From: Xiphophorus maculatus
Lineage: Eukaryota > Chordata > Actinopteri > Cyprinodontiformes > Poeciliidae
DNA length: 64,000 bases
Assembly: GCF_002775205.1 (NCBI RefSeq)
Contig: NC_036447.1
Location: 21,744,501-21,808,500, forward strand
Reading direction: 5' to 3'
The first letter of the stretch is position 1. Each line of letters starts with the position of its first letter. Under the pieces are notes generated by a model, which was not told the origin of the DNA, did no database searches, and saw only the letters and a program-made list of their open reading frames with translations. This document shows, piece by piece, positions 46,362 to 64,000 of the stretch. Made by a program: the position numbers and the translations under genes.

Positions 46362-48922
46362 TTAATAAGCCTTGATGGCCTCTGCACAGTGGTGAGAGCG
46401 GAGAAACCGAGGGAAGGAGTCCTTGGCCATCAGGCTGTAGATCCTCTGCTGTGCTAGGTTGAAGGTGTCGGCACACGGGGAGTCCATCATGCTCAGCAGA
46501 GCCTCACGGGTCTCAGCATCCAGGTTCACCTGACAGGGAGGAAAAACTGGAGGTCAAAACAAGCTCGAAGATTCATAAATGTTTGGCACTGCGCTCCTCC
46601 ACTGACCTCTAGTGGAGCGTCGGGGTTGATGAACTGGTTGTAGATGCTGCTGGCTTTGGTCTTCTGCATGTTTGAAGGGGAAACCCTGTAGTCCTCACAG
46701 GCCAGCCAGAACTCCAGGTTCTCCTCGCTGAACTCTGAACGCAGGAACCCTCGAAACGCCTGAAGACCGACTGGAAGGACAGTGACGCAGTTATGTAGAG
46801 CAGCATCAAGAAGACATCGACCTGGAGGGAAAGCTTCCACAGACTGTTGTCGAAGGTAAGAGTCATTTTATAATTTCATTTAATGATTAATAATTATTCC
46901 ATCAGACAAACCACAGTATAAAGTTACATTCTGGCATTTTAAATAGCAAAATCCAGCCAAAATATTTTTTTTTCCCCAAATAAATTTATTTTTATATAAA
47001 ACTGCATGTGTGTGTCTGGTCAATTTAAAACTAAACCAAGCTTGTTCTCCATTCAGTGAAGCGGGTAGAGTATTACCAACATCTGTTTCATTTATTTACT
47101 TTATAATAAAATAACTCAAGTAAAATTAAAAACCACAGCGTAATAAAAAAAATGCTCCTAAAAGTAAATTTTTTTCCAAAAATGTACTTAAGTAAATGTA
47201 GCTGAATAAATGTAACCAGTTATTGACTCTGATATTCATACAGAGTAAACAAGTCAAGTTTAAATATAAAAACACTTTTGCAGCATATGGAAAGTAAGTG
47301 GATAAAAGATTGACTACAATATACAAATGAAATATACTCATGACTAATACCCTTAATTAGCTTTAATGATGGTAAACTTCCTGTTGAGCTATGGTGCTTT
47401 TATTTTGAAGGGACGATTTCCGGTTTAACTGTTAGTGTTAACGCAGCTTAACGGCAACAATCAAAAGACAAGTAACGGAGCTTAAAAATGTATCTTGTCA
47501 TTAGCAGCCCACCTGACAGAGGCAGAAGGTATGTTTATGATGTAAAATATCAAATGTTTTCAATATTGTCTGACTTAAACTGTGCAATTGTCTAATTATA
47601 TTCCAAAACTAAAGTTAATTTACGTTGTAGACGTTATTTTAAGTTGAGTCAAAAATCATAGTGTCATCCTTCATTCGCGATATGCGATATGGCCTGACTT
47701 AATTACACCTTTATAAAAAATACACGCAACAGCTCTTGTAAACCTATAAATCTAAAACATAAGGTACAGGTTAAAAAAAGATGCTTCAGTTATACCTTTT
47801 AAATAATTAACTGCAGCTAATTGTAAATTTAGTTGTAAAACAGTTAATTTTTAAATTAATTTCTCAAATTATAACCTAATTAAAATACCTAATTTAGTTT
47901 AAGCTCTATCAGAGCTGCAAGGATGGTAGATGGTCTGATTTTTGAGACTCTAATTAAACATAAACACCTGATTAATTGCCTGAGTATATAAATTTGTGTT
48001 CAAACCTAAAATCAGAGTTTAAAAAACTAAGAATCTGGTAAATGCAACACGCACAATCATACTGAAACTTTAATCTGAAAAATATTTTATTGCATAAAAA
48101 CTTCCAGAGTATATGCAGCTAACTGGATGCAGTAACAATGTTAAAGAAATGAAAACAATTTTTTAATCATCTAAGTAATAAAAATGCTGCTTAAATGTCA
48201 CTAGTTGTTTTAATTTCTTGAGCAGGCTGTATGAGTAATATCTAACTCACTACTACCACCTCACACACATTCATAACATTTAATCATAACATTTAAATAT
48301 GCTTTATTCTAATTTTTCATATATGAGCCATGTTGAGTTCAATGAGCATAATTTCTAAGTTTTAACATAAATCTACTAGAATAATTTATATGCTTCTTTA
48401 AAAAAGTGATTTTTTTTTTTTGCAATAACGTTCTAATTAAATATCATCTTAGCAGCATATTTCTATTGGCATGTCTGCCATATAGTTATTAAGTTTGTGT
48501 AGGAATAAAATTAAAGACTCTCTGAGAAATTTTCTCAGTGTCTTTCAACCAAAAGTCATTTAAAAGATTTTTATGAACAGAATTTTAAACAGAAATGAAG
48601 TGACCTACTTTTGCTGCCCAGCAGAGTTTCCAGATCCTGAAGGATTTTTCCATCTTGTACCCTGAAAATTAGGCAAAAGATTCATTTAAAAATGCATTGT
48701 TATTACCACATATTTAACCTAAAACGAACTTCACTAAGTTGCCTTTGCTTGTGATGGATCTCAGCCAGGTGGCTCAGCTTCACTCGCATCCCTTTTGCCC
48801 TGAAACGCATGAAATTAAATTTTAAGCATTTCAAATCCCAGCAAAGTTTATCACCTGGAATCCTAGAGAAACACTTACTTCTCCAAGCAGGAGGAAGGCA
48901 GGTAGGAGAGTCCCTTACACAT
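46362..48922 (-). CDS. R4-type regulator of G-protein signalling
   Basis: Five exons read leftwards: 48922-48879, 48799-48743, 48661-48609, 46770-46607 and 46529-46362, giving 161 residues. The N-terminus [19 protein letters not shown] is the amphipathic membrane-binding, N-degron-like start typical of R4 members such as RGS4, RGS5 and RGS16. An RGS box covers about residues 45-155, with [15 protein letters not shown], the Asp-Ala-Pro loop and a final [11 protein letters not shown]4 RGS proteins speed GTP hydrolysis by Gi/Gq alpha subunits at the plasma membrane. The exon 2 to 3 junction keeps frame only with a GC donor (AAAG/GCAACT), or with the GT donor at 48734 plus an acceptor eight bases further in. 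Which R4 paralogue this is could not be decided. Confidence 0.88.
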
Positions 48923-48994
48923 ATTTCAAAATGAACTCAATATTATTACTTTAGATAACTTGTCAGTCTGTCTCCGGGGCTTGAATGCGCCGCT

Positions 48995-49002
48995 CTTATA
49001 TA
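48995..49002 (-). promoter_or_regulatory. TATA box of the rgs gene
   Basis: TATATAAG on the minus strand, about 73 bp upstream of the rgs start codon. A start site 25-30 bp downstream would leave a 5' leader of about 40-50 nt. Confidence 0.6.
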
Positions 49003-50219
49003 CAGCGGTGGACATGTGGATTATCTGATCCGTGGATCTGCTGCTCTCAGACCAGCAGGTGTGGAGCTGGGAGCTGAACGGGGATGTGATGGGGAACAGA
49101 TCAGGTAGACCTGTCAGCAGGAGACACAAAGCAGGTCAGTGTATATGAAAGGAAAATCAAAGAAGCAGCGCTGTGTGTGTGTGTTTGGTCAGGGTACACT
49201 GGCAGCCTCATAAAGGTCTGTGTTGGTCCAAACATGGACGTTCTGTTCTGTGGAGTTCTGCAGAAAGATAATGAAGTGATGATGGAGGAGCAGGTGGAGG
49301 AGCAGTCTGAGAACTCTGTATGAGTTTTATAACGGACAAGTAGTTTAGCTCTGCAGTATCAATTATATTGCTATTGTTCACACACAGCTGAGAGCGTAGG
49401 TGTATACTGGGCCTTGAAACCGTGGGAAATTGTCACTAAGCAACACCTTGCAAATGGATGAACTTTTCCACAGTTTCTTATTGTCAGGTTCGAATCACCT
49501 AGAACATTGAAAAAAAATGCAAGAAACAGGAAAAGACAAGAGAGTTACTGTAGATTATTTTTGCTCGCGAGGAGAACAGACAGAGATGTGCTTCAGTTAC
49601 AATCTCCACCTATTCTGAAAGCACATTCTGCCGCACCTCTCTTTTTATTGAAAATCATCCCCTAGTTGCAATGCACATTTCAGCTCTAATCAAAACATAT
49701 GCAGCTGCAACGTGATTCACATTTCATGAGATAAACTAGAATATTTACTACAAACAGCATAACTGCATCAGCATAATTACGCTATACACTATCATTTTAT
49801 AAACATGAAGAATAGCATGTCCTTCTGCTGAGCAGCCGTCTGATTAGAACTGGTGCCGGCTGTCTCTGCGTCCTTCAGTAGGGCCTCCTTCAACATACTC
49901 AGAAACATACTGATTAGTATTTATATAGGTTATTATTTTAATTCTATCACTTATGTTAAAACTACACATTTTATTGTATTTTATCTGATAGTCCAGCTCA
50001 AAGTAGTCCATAGTTCTAAAGTGGAAAGAAAATAAAAAAATGTTATAAATAAAAATGTGAAAACACTGGCATGAATACGCCTAGATAAAATCCAATGCAA
50101 ATGCCTTCAGAATTCACCTATTAATTATGTAGAATAATCCTGTGTGTAATTTAATCTCAGTGTAAATCCAGCTGTTCTGTGAAGGGATCAGAGTTTGTTA
50201 GCACAGCTGGTTAACATCT

Positions 50220-50390
50220 GAGGAGCTCCACAGCAAAATTGCAGAAGAAAGTTCAATAAAAATCCCATTTGGGAATGAAATGTAATGTTGAACATAACGC
50301 TGAACACATCGTCCCCACAGTGAAGCACGGTGGTGACGGCGTCATGCTGCCAGGATGTTTTTCTTTAGCTTTTATTTATCTGCCATGCAT
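50220..50390 (+). pseudogene. Tc1-like transposase fragment
   Basis: One frame near 50318-50372 reads TVKHGGDGVMLPGCFS, matching the TVKHGGGSVMLWGCFS motif of Tc1-family transposases. The flanking frames are broken and no inverted termini were found. Confidence 0.7.
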
Positions 50391-50889
50391 GCTCTCTTTG
50401 CAGTTTGTAAATTCCTCATCACTCTGTTTTTAAAAAAAAAATTGTCATTCTTTCAAAAAAAAATTTTTAAAAAGTTTTTAGTGCAATCATAATTATTTAA
50501 GATGATTCAACCCATTAATTTCACATCTTTTAGTTGGCTTGCGTTAATTTCTGATGTTGCCTGTTATTATTTTTAGATTTCCCTTGGACTTTTTATGTTG
50601 TATTTTCTTTGGGGTTGGCTCTATTTGGGGATGTTTGTCACGTCGTAACGCTCTTTTTTTTTTTTCATCATGAGTGGCCATGTTAATAGTTTTCCATTTG
50701 TTTTTAGTCTTTCACTCTGTTAGTGAAAGATTAAGAGACTAACAAAGATTCATATAGAAAAGATGATTTGTTGTCTTTTCAGGGTCCTAACGTCCCCAGG
50801 ACTCTAGGATCTTCCTTTATTTATTTGTTTGTTTGTTTGTTTTAACCATGTAGCAGTCTGGGCAATAAATCAACATATGGTGACAGTCA

Positions 50890-51215
50890 TTTGATCATTC
50901 TCAATAGAAAATGTCAGAAAGAAAAGCATCAACTAACTCACCGGCTCTTTGGTTACCTAGCAACAACCTGTTGAGTAACTTGCGCAGCATAACTGCTACT
51001 GTTAAGCAGTTATGCCTCTTCATAACTGCTTAAAAATAAAAATCAACGGTGTGGTGTAAAAGGAGAAGTCGAGAAAAACAGCTAAAGAAGAAATTGAGGA
51101 TAAAACAAGAAAGGTCATATCACCAGTTTGGCAGTATTTCATATTAAAACAATAAAATTAATAATTTTCAATATCAACTGATATGAAACTGTGCACCCGT
51201 ATTGCCCGGTTCTAT
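50890..51215. repeat. Dispersed repeat, copy B
   Basis: Reverse-complement partner of 45590-46065, sharing GGTTACCTAGCAACAACC and the neighbouring blocks. The two copies flank the rgs gene in opposite orientation. Confidence 0.7.
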
Positions 51216-51729
51216 CCTGCGCTGTCGCAAAGCTCAATGCTGGGCAGCCCATGTTCTCATATTTGTGCCATTAAAGCACCAGTTGGACACTGGGAACCTG
51301 TTTTGACAGTCCTCTGAGGAAAGGAGCTGATGTCCTCACTGTTGACGAGAAGTGGGCGACGGGAGTGAAATGCCAACCATCATGTGAGGAAACTTGAAGC
51401 CTGCGGTGCTAATCCACTGCAGACAGAAAGTACTGACAGTTACAGCTTTGAAATGTTATCCGTGCATGTTGTGCTTAGTTAGTTCAGATAAGAGCTTAAC
51501 GAAAGCAGAGAATTGTCTGTATATTTACATCTTTTTGGCATCTAAATAGTTGCAGATGCACAAATGAAAGATAAAGGCGAACAAAAAGTTTGCATGCATT
51601 AAAGAAAAGAGGAACTGTTATGGTGGTAAAGAAAAAAAAAAAAAGAAGTACAAGTAATCTGAATGCGTCTTGTGAATAAGAGCTTGAGGAAAATAAGTGA
51701 GCTGAACATTAAAGAGGAGATATGTGGAA

Positions 51730-52027
51730 CACGCAGCTATAACCAGGACTACATCCTCCACATTCACTCAGCGGACACTGTGGCCGCCAGCGGACTGCTT
51801 CTCTCGCCTCTTCCTGCTTCGTGAACAGAACCGCGTGAAGGAAATCCACCCAACACGGAGCAAACAGCTGGGCTGCACCCGGAACCCGCGGGATCCACTG
51901 GGACGCAGTGGATCCGCGTCAACTGGCTCCAGTACACGGAGCTCCGCAGCCGCTGCTTTCTCCCGCCAGTCACGACCCTCCTCTGCATCCGGCTTTGGTC
52001 GGCGGCGCCTCGGCGTGCAGATAAACA
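51730..52027 (+). other. Probable untranslated first exon and promoter of the carrier gene
   Basis: A GC-rich island in AT-rich surroundings ends at a good donor (AACA/GTGAGTC) at 52028. It would splice to the acceptor TGCATTTCAG at 53750, just before the first coding exon. Spliced frames reach an in-frame TGA before the start codon, so it is non-coding leader. The transcription start is not visible. Confidence 0.5.
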
Positions 52028-53773
52028 GTGAGTCAGGCTGAGGCGGAGGTCTGCTGGGTTTTATAATTAGACTCCAACAGCCTCCATAACTGCTTGAGGA
52101 TTAGATTATACGCGATTATCATTGCAGCCTGCGTCAATGCGTGGAGCTGTGAGCTGAAAATATACACTTTTATTGCTAATGTTTAGCAATAAATTATTAT
52201 AGTCGTGTAATTTGTACATAATTTCAGAATAAGAGATGATTTGTGCTTTAGCAGAAGTACAAACCACTAATATGACTTTAGCTGAACTATAAGGACCTAA
52301 ATATACTCATGGGTTGGAAAAAAACTGTCAACAGGGAAAATGTTTTCCATTCTTGTAAACTGTGCCTACCAGGGCCGGATTTAGGGAAATCTGGGCCTCT
52401 GGGCTGGAGTCAGTTTTGGTGCCCTAGGCTCACACACATTTTTATTTACCTCAAAGTACAAAGAGTTGGCTAAACATCACCTTTAAGCTGCGGGCAGATT
52501 CAGTAGTGTTAGAGGAGTTTATTGGTGGTAACAGGTCAGGAACTGGGCAGGGAGGGGGAATGAACATACAACAGCAGACTCAATATCGTAACGTTAACTT
52601 CTGAAGTTTGCGTCAATTCACTTTGTACCACTTCTTTCTGAAAGATTCCCTATAAACATGGTATAGTTTCTAGAAATGTTTACACCGTCACAAAAATTTA
52701 CCTACTCTCTTCTTTTTTGTTTTCCAAAGAAATTACTCCTGGCCCTGTGATCTTGTGTTTAGTTGTGTTTCTACTGGTAAAAGCCACTGATGGAGCTACT
52801 GACATCATTTATAATGTGTTCTCTTCTTTTTAAAATTCTTTCTAGAGAAAGTTCTCCTAGCTCTGCACATCTATGTATAGTTGTGATTCTTTCATGGATG
52901 GAGTCATTGATAGAGCTATTTAGCTCTTATCATTGTTTTCCTAGTTTTTTCTTTCCATAAAAAGCACATCAAATCCATTGATTGATTCTGTGTTTTCTAT
53001 CCTAGACAAAATATTTAACAGAAATGTACATGAGTACTTTCTTAACACAGAAAGTATTTATGGTCCAGGAGGAATATGGCTTTGTGACTGGATTACAGAG
53101 GTAGATCAGCTGTCTGGCAAATTGTTTTTTTTTTTCTTGTTTTTTTTGACGCTATATAAATAAAATAAATTGAAATAAACTGAAAGATGAAGCCCAGCTT
53201 TTTTAAAAGAAATTGTTAGAGCTGTTCGTATTGTAGATCCCATTACAGAAATAAAAGCGTAACACTATTACCCATAAATCTCCACCTGAATGCATCGATC
53301 TCCAAATAAAGAGCCTCCTTATGACATTGTTTGACAAATGGAACAAGTTGAATTCAGGTGTGAAAGGAACACGGCAAAAACGTCAAAGGCTCAAACCAAC
53401 GTGTTTCTCCATATTCTGTCCGTTGTTATTTTTGAGCTTAATTGATTTTGTATCTCCAGATCTTGTTACATACAGAGGTTTGTAACTTTATCTAAGGAAT
53501 CATCAAAACATTCAAGTACTCTCAGTGAGATTTTTCAATATCTTGCCTGATATGTGCAGTAATAAGACATTTAGTTATATCTGCATGAATCTTTAATTGA
53601 AAAGACCTTCAGCACAACTGCATTGGCTCTCTTTTTGGGCCGTAGGTGAAGTAGCCAAGTCTAAAAGTCCATCGCTGCCTCGGTGTACAGGTCTGAAGGA
53701 TGTTCATTGTTCGTTACGAAGGTTATTGAACTGATGCTCTTGCATTTCAGCTGACTCCGAGTGACGTCCGGTC

Positions 53774-59566
<5,793 letters not shown>

Positions 59567-61385
59567 ATAAAGGAGACGAGGTTTGCTGTGAGTTTTTATC
59601 TGCAAGCATGTGCAGAAACGTCGTCAGTGCATGAAAAAAGGGCTTTACTCGTGAATAACTTTGAGACAACTTGACTTGCATTTATGACGCCTTGAAGAAA
59701 AAAAGACTACTGCAATTCCGGACAAAAAATTACCAGGCAGTTGGACGTTGTACTTTTATTTAATTTATTTTGGTTTGACAATAATTTGATGGTAATTACC
59801 GATCATCAACTGGAGGAAAAAAGTACTATAATGATGGTCAGGGTTATATATATAATAGGGATATAACCATCATTATAGTTTTAAACAAAACTTCACCCAA
59901 GCATGATGTCTTGCAAACATATTCAGACCTCTTTAATGTTTTCACATTTTGTCAGCTAAAACTATTACTGACAGATTCAGATGTTCTTGTCATTCAGCGT
60001 AACATGCACTGCTGAACAAAATTATGACACATGCCAGGTCACAAACAGAAACCAGCTGGACAAACTATAAAATAATACAAAAAGAATATTTTATTGGGAG
60101 TTAAGGTAACAGATCAAAACAAAAATCATTGAGAAGTGGAAGTAAAATGATGGGGGAGATGAGAGCACGTTTGCATTCAACCTTCTTTTCCTCTGATGCC
60201 CCTAAATAAAATTCAGTGCAACTACATGCCTATAGGAGGAACTTAGTTTACAATTCTGCACTATTTTGTATGCCATAAGTCCAAATACAATACAATGAGG
60301 TTTGTAGTTGTAACGTGACAAAAATGTGAAAAGGTTTAACAGGTAAAAATAGACCTGGAAGACACAGAATTATGGCTTCACTGTGGTCAAATAAACAAAA
60401 GGCCTGAAACTCACCACTGGGCTTCTAAACCACTGGTGGATGCTGATAGAAATGAACCCTTGATGACAATAACCAAACCACATTAGTTTGGGAAACGCAA
60501 GCAGCTTGTTTTCAAAATCAGGGTGGGAAGATGGGGAAACATCTAAATGCTGTATAATGTAATGAATAATCAGCCTCCATCTGCACAGGCTGCTGTTAAT
60601 TTCTGGAGTGATGTGTTGCTTTTGAAAGCTAACAGCTGTGTGGGGAGTTAACCAACAAGCATCTCGCTGCATCTGCTGCTGCTGCTGCTGCAGGAATCTG
60701 CACGGGTGCAGGCTTGCATGAACTTGCCAGACACACAGTGACCTCTGGAAGGCAGCTCACGGTACATTCCTTCAGCATTGTTTTCTCTACCAGGTGGGCA
60801 ATAGAGAAGATTGGCTGTGGGAGGAACCTGCACAGACTCAGGACAGTTACTGATGAGTCTTAAACTAGTATTACCTATACCAAAGCACAATGACAGCCTG
60901 ACGGAAAGCAGGCGGTCGGTATCGTTATCACATCTTTGAGTGAAAGGACAGTGGTGAGAAGAAGAAAAGACGCACACAGAACTGCCTTTATGGACTGAAA
61001 CTGGACAAAGATGCACAAAGGGTTAAAGTGACCTCACCTGCCATAACATTACAACAGTCTATGCAGAAAAGTGTGGATTGGGTGATGCCTTTCAAAGACT
61101 TGACATGGTCCACTGGCACAGCGTGTTTCCTAAAAGGTTCATTGTATCTGTTTGTAAAACAAGAAGTTATATTTAATGTTTTTAAAAAAACATGCATGCA
61201 AACAAACTGCATGCACTGCGCTGCTTTTGTGGACAATTTCCACATATTGTTTTAATGTAAAATTAAAAGAATTATATTAAACCTTTGTACATTTTTGACA
61301 AAATGTCAACTGAATAAAAAGACAGAATTAATATTGGATCTGTTCCTCTACAGGCTCAGGTCTGTTGTATTATTGTGTGTGGAAA
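59567..61385. other. Spacer after the carrier gene
   Basis: Likely 3' untranslated region at its start, then repeat debris: an imperfect hairpin with 14-bp arms at 59824-59837 and 59866-59879, a Tc1/mariner-like terminal repeat near 60295-60345, and a (CTG)n run near 60668-60692. No gene was recognised. Confidence 0.5.
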
Positions 61386-62914
61386 TTTGGGTTACAGTAT
61401 TTATCTATCCATCCATTTTTTTCCGCTTTATCCGGGGTCGGGTCGCGGGGGTAGCAACTTAAGAAGGGAGGCCCAGACTTCCCTCTCCCCGGCCACTTGT
61501 TCCAGCTCCTCCGGGGGAATCCCAAGGCGTTCCCAAGCCAGCCGAGAAACATAGCCCCTCCAGCGTGTCCTGGGTCTTCCCCAGGGCCTCCTCCCAGTGG
61601 GACGTGCCCAGAACACCTCACCAGGGAGGCGTCCTGACTAGATGCCCGAGCCACCTCAACTGGCTCCTCTCTACGTGAAGGAGCAGCGGCTCCTCCCGGA
61701 TGACTGAGCTTCTCACCCTATCTCTAAGGGAGAGCCCAGACACCCTACGGAGAAAACCCATTTCAGTCGCTTGTATCCGTAATGTCATTCTTTCGGTCAT
61801 GACCCAAAGCTCATGACCATAGATGAGGGTGGGAATGTAGGTCGACCAGTAAATCAAGAGCTTCACTTTTTTACTAAGCTCTTTCTTCACCATGAAGGAC
61901 CGGTACAGCGCCCGCTTGACGGCAGACGCTGAGCCAATCCGCCTGTTGACCTCTCGTTCCTTCTTCCCTCATTCGTGAACAAGATCCCGAGATACTTGAA
62001 CTCCTCCACTTGGGGCAGGACATCCCCCCTCCCGACCCGGAGAAGGCACTCTACCCTTTTCCAGCTCAAGATCATGGCCTCAGATTTGGAGGCACTGATC
62101 CTCATCCTGGCCGCTTCACACTCGGCTGCGAACCGCTCCGGCGAGAGCTGCAGATCACGACCTGATGAAGCCAAAAGGACCACATTATCCGCAAAAAGCA
62201 GAGATGAGATCCTAAGGCCACCAAAACGGATCCCCTCAACACCTTGGCTGTGTCTAGAAATTCTGTCCATGAAAGAAATGAACAAAATCGGTGACAAAGG
62301 ACAGCCCTGGCATAATCCAATTCTCACCGGAAACAAGCCCGACTTACTGCCGGAAATGCGGACCAGACTCTGACACTGGTCATACAGGGACAGTACTCTG
62401 CCCACCGGCCCACAACGTCCCGAGTCGAGGTCAGCAGCACACCATCCCCACCATCCGGCGTCCTGAGATGCCCGAGTTTTTGCCTCAGCAACCACCCGAG
62501 CCGCATGCTGCTTCGCCTGTACCCATCAGCTGCTTCTGGAGTCCCACAGACCAAAAAGGCCCGATAGGACTCCTTCTTCCGCCTGACAGCATCCCTCACC
62601 AAAGGTGTCTACCAACGGGTTCGAGGGTTGCCGCTGCGACAGGCACCGACAACCTTGAACAAGGGAGGACCAAGCCACAGCTCCGATAAGCCGCCTCGAC
62701 AATGGAGGCATGGAACATGGTCCACTCAGACTCAATGTCCCCCTCCTCCACCGGAACGTGTTCAAAGTTCTGCCGGAAATGGGAGTTAAAGCTCCGTCTC
62801 AGGGGATTCTGCCATACGTTCCCAGCAGACCCTCACAACACATTTGGGCCTGCCAGGTCTGACCGGCATCCTCCCCCACCACCGGAGCCAACTCACCACG
62901 AGTGTTTTGGGTTA
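61386..62914 (-). mobile_element. 5'-truncated LINE (RTE/Rex3-like), inactive
   Basis: On the minus strand, pieces of a reverse transcriptase run from about 62890 to 61428, including GLCQGCPLSPILF, the polymerase motif FADN and a C-terminal block ending LLPPRPDPG. The catalytic box should be F/Y-A-D-D; the last Asp is replaced by Asn near 62188-62199. Stops and frame changes break the frame near 61890 and 62500. The 3' end has a GATG-like tail, as described for Rex3 elements. A 9-bp direct repeat, TTTGGGTTA, at 61386-61394 and 62906-62914 looks like the target duplication, giving an insert of about 1.5 kb. The endonuclease part is missing. Clade assignment is from memory. Confidence 0.85.
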
Positions 62915-63022
62915 TTTATATTTGTTTAATAAAGAAACATGCCTGAATATTAACAAGTTATATTCAGTTTATTCATTAAGTACTTTGAAGGCAAATGAAA
63001 TATCCCATATATTGTTAATCAT

Positions 63023-63198
63023 GGCCAAACATTTGGCAGTGTTGCCGTAATCAATGCCATGAAAGATAAATGCATGGATGAGTTTCTCCAGATCCTTTTG
63101 GGACATTAGTCCTTTAATCCTACAAACGTTCTTCAGGTGATAGAAGACCGACTTTGTAACTGTCTTTATGCGTCTCTGAATGTTCAGGTCTGGAACAC
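63023..63198 (-). pseudogene. LINE reverse-transcriptase fragment
   Basis: The minus strand reads through blocks such as SVFYHLKNVCRIKGLMS and EKLIHAFIFHGIDYGN, matching the FFHLRNI...EKLIHAFISSRLDYCN region near the C-terminus of fish non-LTR retrotransposons. Flanks show no further coding match. Confidence 0.65.
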
Positions 63199-63429
63199 TG
63201 ATACAAGCCAGGATGGATTCATGCTCTCATTATACATCACAATACTTACTCTACCATCTGCATGTAGGATGTTGCAAATGATTTATAGAATCAGGCAACA
63301 TTTCTCCGTCTTTGGGAGACGGAACAAAAAAGAAAAGGCCGACCTGGTAGGTTATGATGAAGGTCTGCGCGGCGGGGCTTCGTTCTCAGAGAGGATGCCA
63401 TACAGTAATTAATGCCTAAAAAGGGGTTA

Positions 63430-63673
63430 ATTGTCCAGCCAGAAGGTGGCGATAGTTGTAGCTGAATTGGTAAACCAGTTGAAAGACTTCGGAAGAAAAC
63501 CCTGTGCAGCAGGAAGCACTGTGATTGGTAATCTTGAGAAGTTTCTACCGGCGTGCTGCGCGGCTCGCGTTTCTGCCCCCGAGTCCGCTCCTGGTAGCCT
63601 TCCCGCTCCTCAGCAGCTTCGACCCGGGACAAAGCCTCGCCTGTTCTGCAGCTGTTTGCTCCTTTAGGGCAGC
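63430..63673 (+). promoter_or_regulatory. khsrp promoter and 5' leader
   Basis: GC-rich sequence just upstream of the khsrp start, with an inverted CCAAT box (ATTGG) near 63522-63526 and no TATA box, typical of a housekeeping promoter. Confidence 0.45.
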
Positions 63674-63763
63674 ATGTCGGATTACGGCGGAGTCTCCTCT
63701 AACGGTGTTGGCACTGGGGTGAAAAAAGACGCCTTTGCAGACGCCGTTCAACGAGCCAGACAG
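63674..63763 (+). CDS. khsrp: KHSRP / FUBP2 first coding exon (partial gene)
   Basis: Thirty codons from ATG to a GTCAGT donor, with the rest of the gene beyond the window. The sequence starts MSDYGG and ends KKDAFADAVQRARQ, the conserved N-terminal motif before the KH domains in far-upstream-element-binding proteins; the KDAFADAVQ form fits KHSRP better than FUBP1 (NDAFKDALQ). KHSRP is a nuclear and cytoplasmic protein that binds AU-rich RNA and promotes mRNA decay, splicing and microRNA maturation. Its place downstream of an SLC25A carrier on the same strand matches the human order on 19p13.3. The glycine/proline-rich segment of mammals is much shorter here. Confidence 0.9.
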
Positions 63764-64000
63764 GTCAGTCTGAAACGGAGGAAGCTAGCTAGCTGCTAGC
63801 ATAGCTGACGTTAGCGTCTCACTGCCATTCATTGATTTTCTGTCTTTAATTCTACTTAATTCGTCGTTTAAAAAAAAAAATACACTATGGAATGAAAATG
63901 TAAACATTTAATTTACACATACGAATATTTTGGTATCTGTTTTTATTGATGAATTAAAGTAAAAACAAGCTAAGTTAGCTCGGTTACCTAGTGGATGTTT

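Larger units (their letters stand above)
49003..51700. other. Spacer between rgs and carrier gene
   Basis: No gene was recognised. It contains a Tc1 transposase fragment near 50220-50390, the second copy of the dispersed repeat at 50890-51215, and AT-rich DNA with nothing else identifiable. Confidence 0.55.

Noticed and set aside
49480-49505. GGTTCGAATCA resembling a tRNA T-loop
   Set aside because: No A box or cloverleaf upstream.
51724-52041. 105-codon GC-rich frame upstream of the carrier gene
   Set aside because: It begins at GTG with no in-frame ATG, has no recognisable similarity and crosses a good splice donor; better explained as leader exon.
61975-62373. 132-codon plus-strand frame
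   Set aside because: It is the antisense shadow of the LINE reverse transcriptase.

Overview
This is a vertebrate nuclear window, almost certainly from a teleost. The genes carry many short exons with GT-AG introns, and the intergenic DNA is AT-rich. Repeat types common in fish are abundant: Tc1-like transposase relics, a hAT-type MITE, an RTE/Rex3-like LINE and long TA/GATA microsatellites. A percomorph, perhaps a cyprinodontiform, is a guess from the repeat style only. Nothing bacterial, viral or CRISPR-like was seen.

Layout. 1-4300 is repeat-rich DNA: LTR-like fragment, tandem 387-bp repeat, and a Tc1 relic split by a hAT MITE. 4501-8838 (minus) is brme1 (C19orf57), a meiotic recombination factor. 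9892-24746 (plus) is cc2d1a with 27 coding exons, head-to-head with brme1. 24747-32168 is transposon-rich spacer. 32169-38790 (plus) is mri1, the methylthioribose-1-phosphate isomerase of methionine salvage. 44615-45258 (plus) is the C19orf53/L10K homologue. 46362-48922 (minus) is a small R4-type RGS gene with its own TATA box. 53774-59566 (plus) is a calcium-regulated mitochondrial ATP-Mg/phosphate carrier of the SCaMC group (SLC25A23/24/41). 61395-62905 holds a 5'-truncated dead LINE. 63674-63763 is the first coding exon of khsrp, which runs off the window.

All coding exon models were joined by hand; splice phases close without frameshift, except for one rgs junction that needs a GC donor or an alternative acceptor. 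From memory of human gene order, brme1-cc2d1a-mri1-C19orf53 corresponds to 19p13.13-p13.12, and SCaMC-khsrp to 19p13.3, so two human-separated blocks sit together here. The genes do not form one pathway; they are a conserved linkage group.

I found no convincing new biological system. The best leads are a perfect 22-bp hairpin in a cc2d1a intron, twin perfect hairpins just past the C19orf53 homologue, the possible GC-AG intron in the rgs gene, inverted repeat copies flanking that gene, and a few unassigned exon-like pieces.
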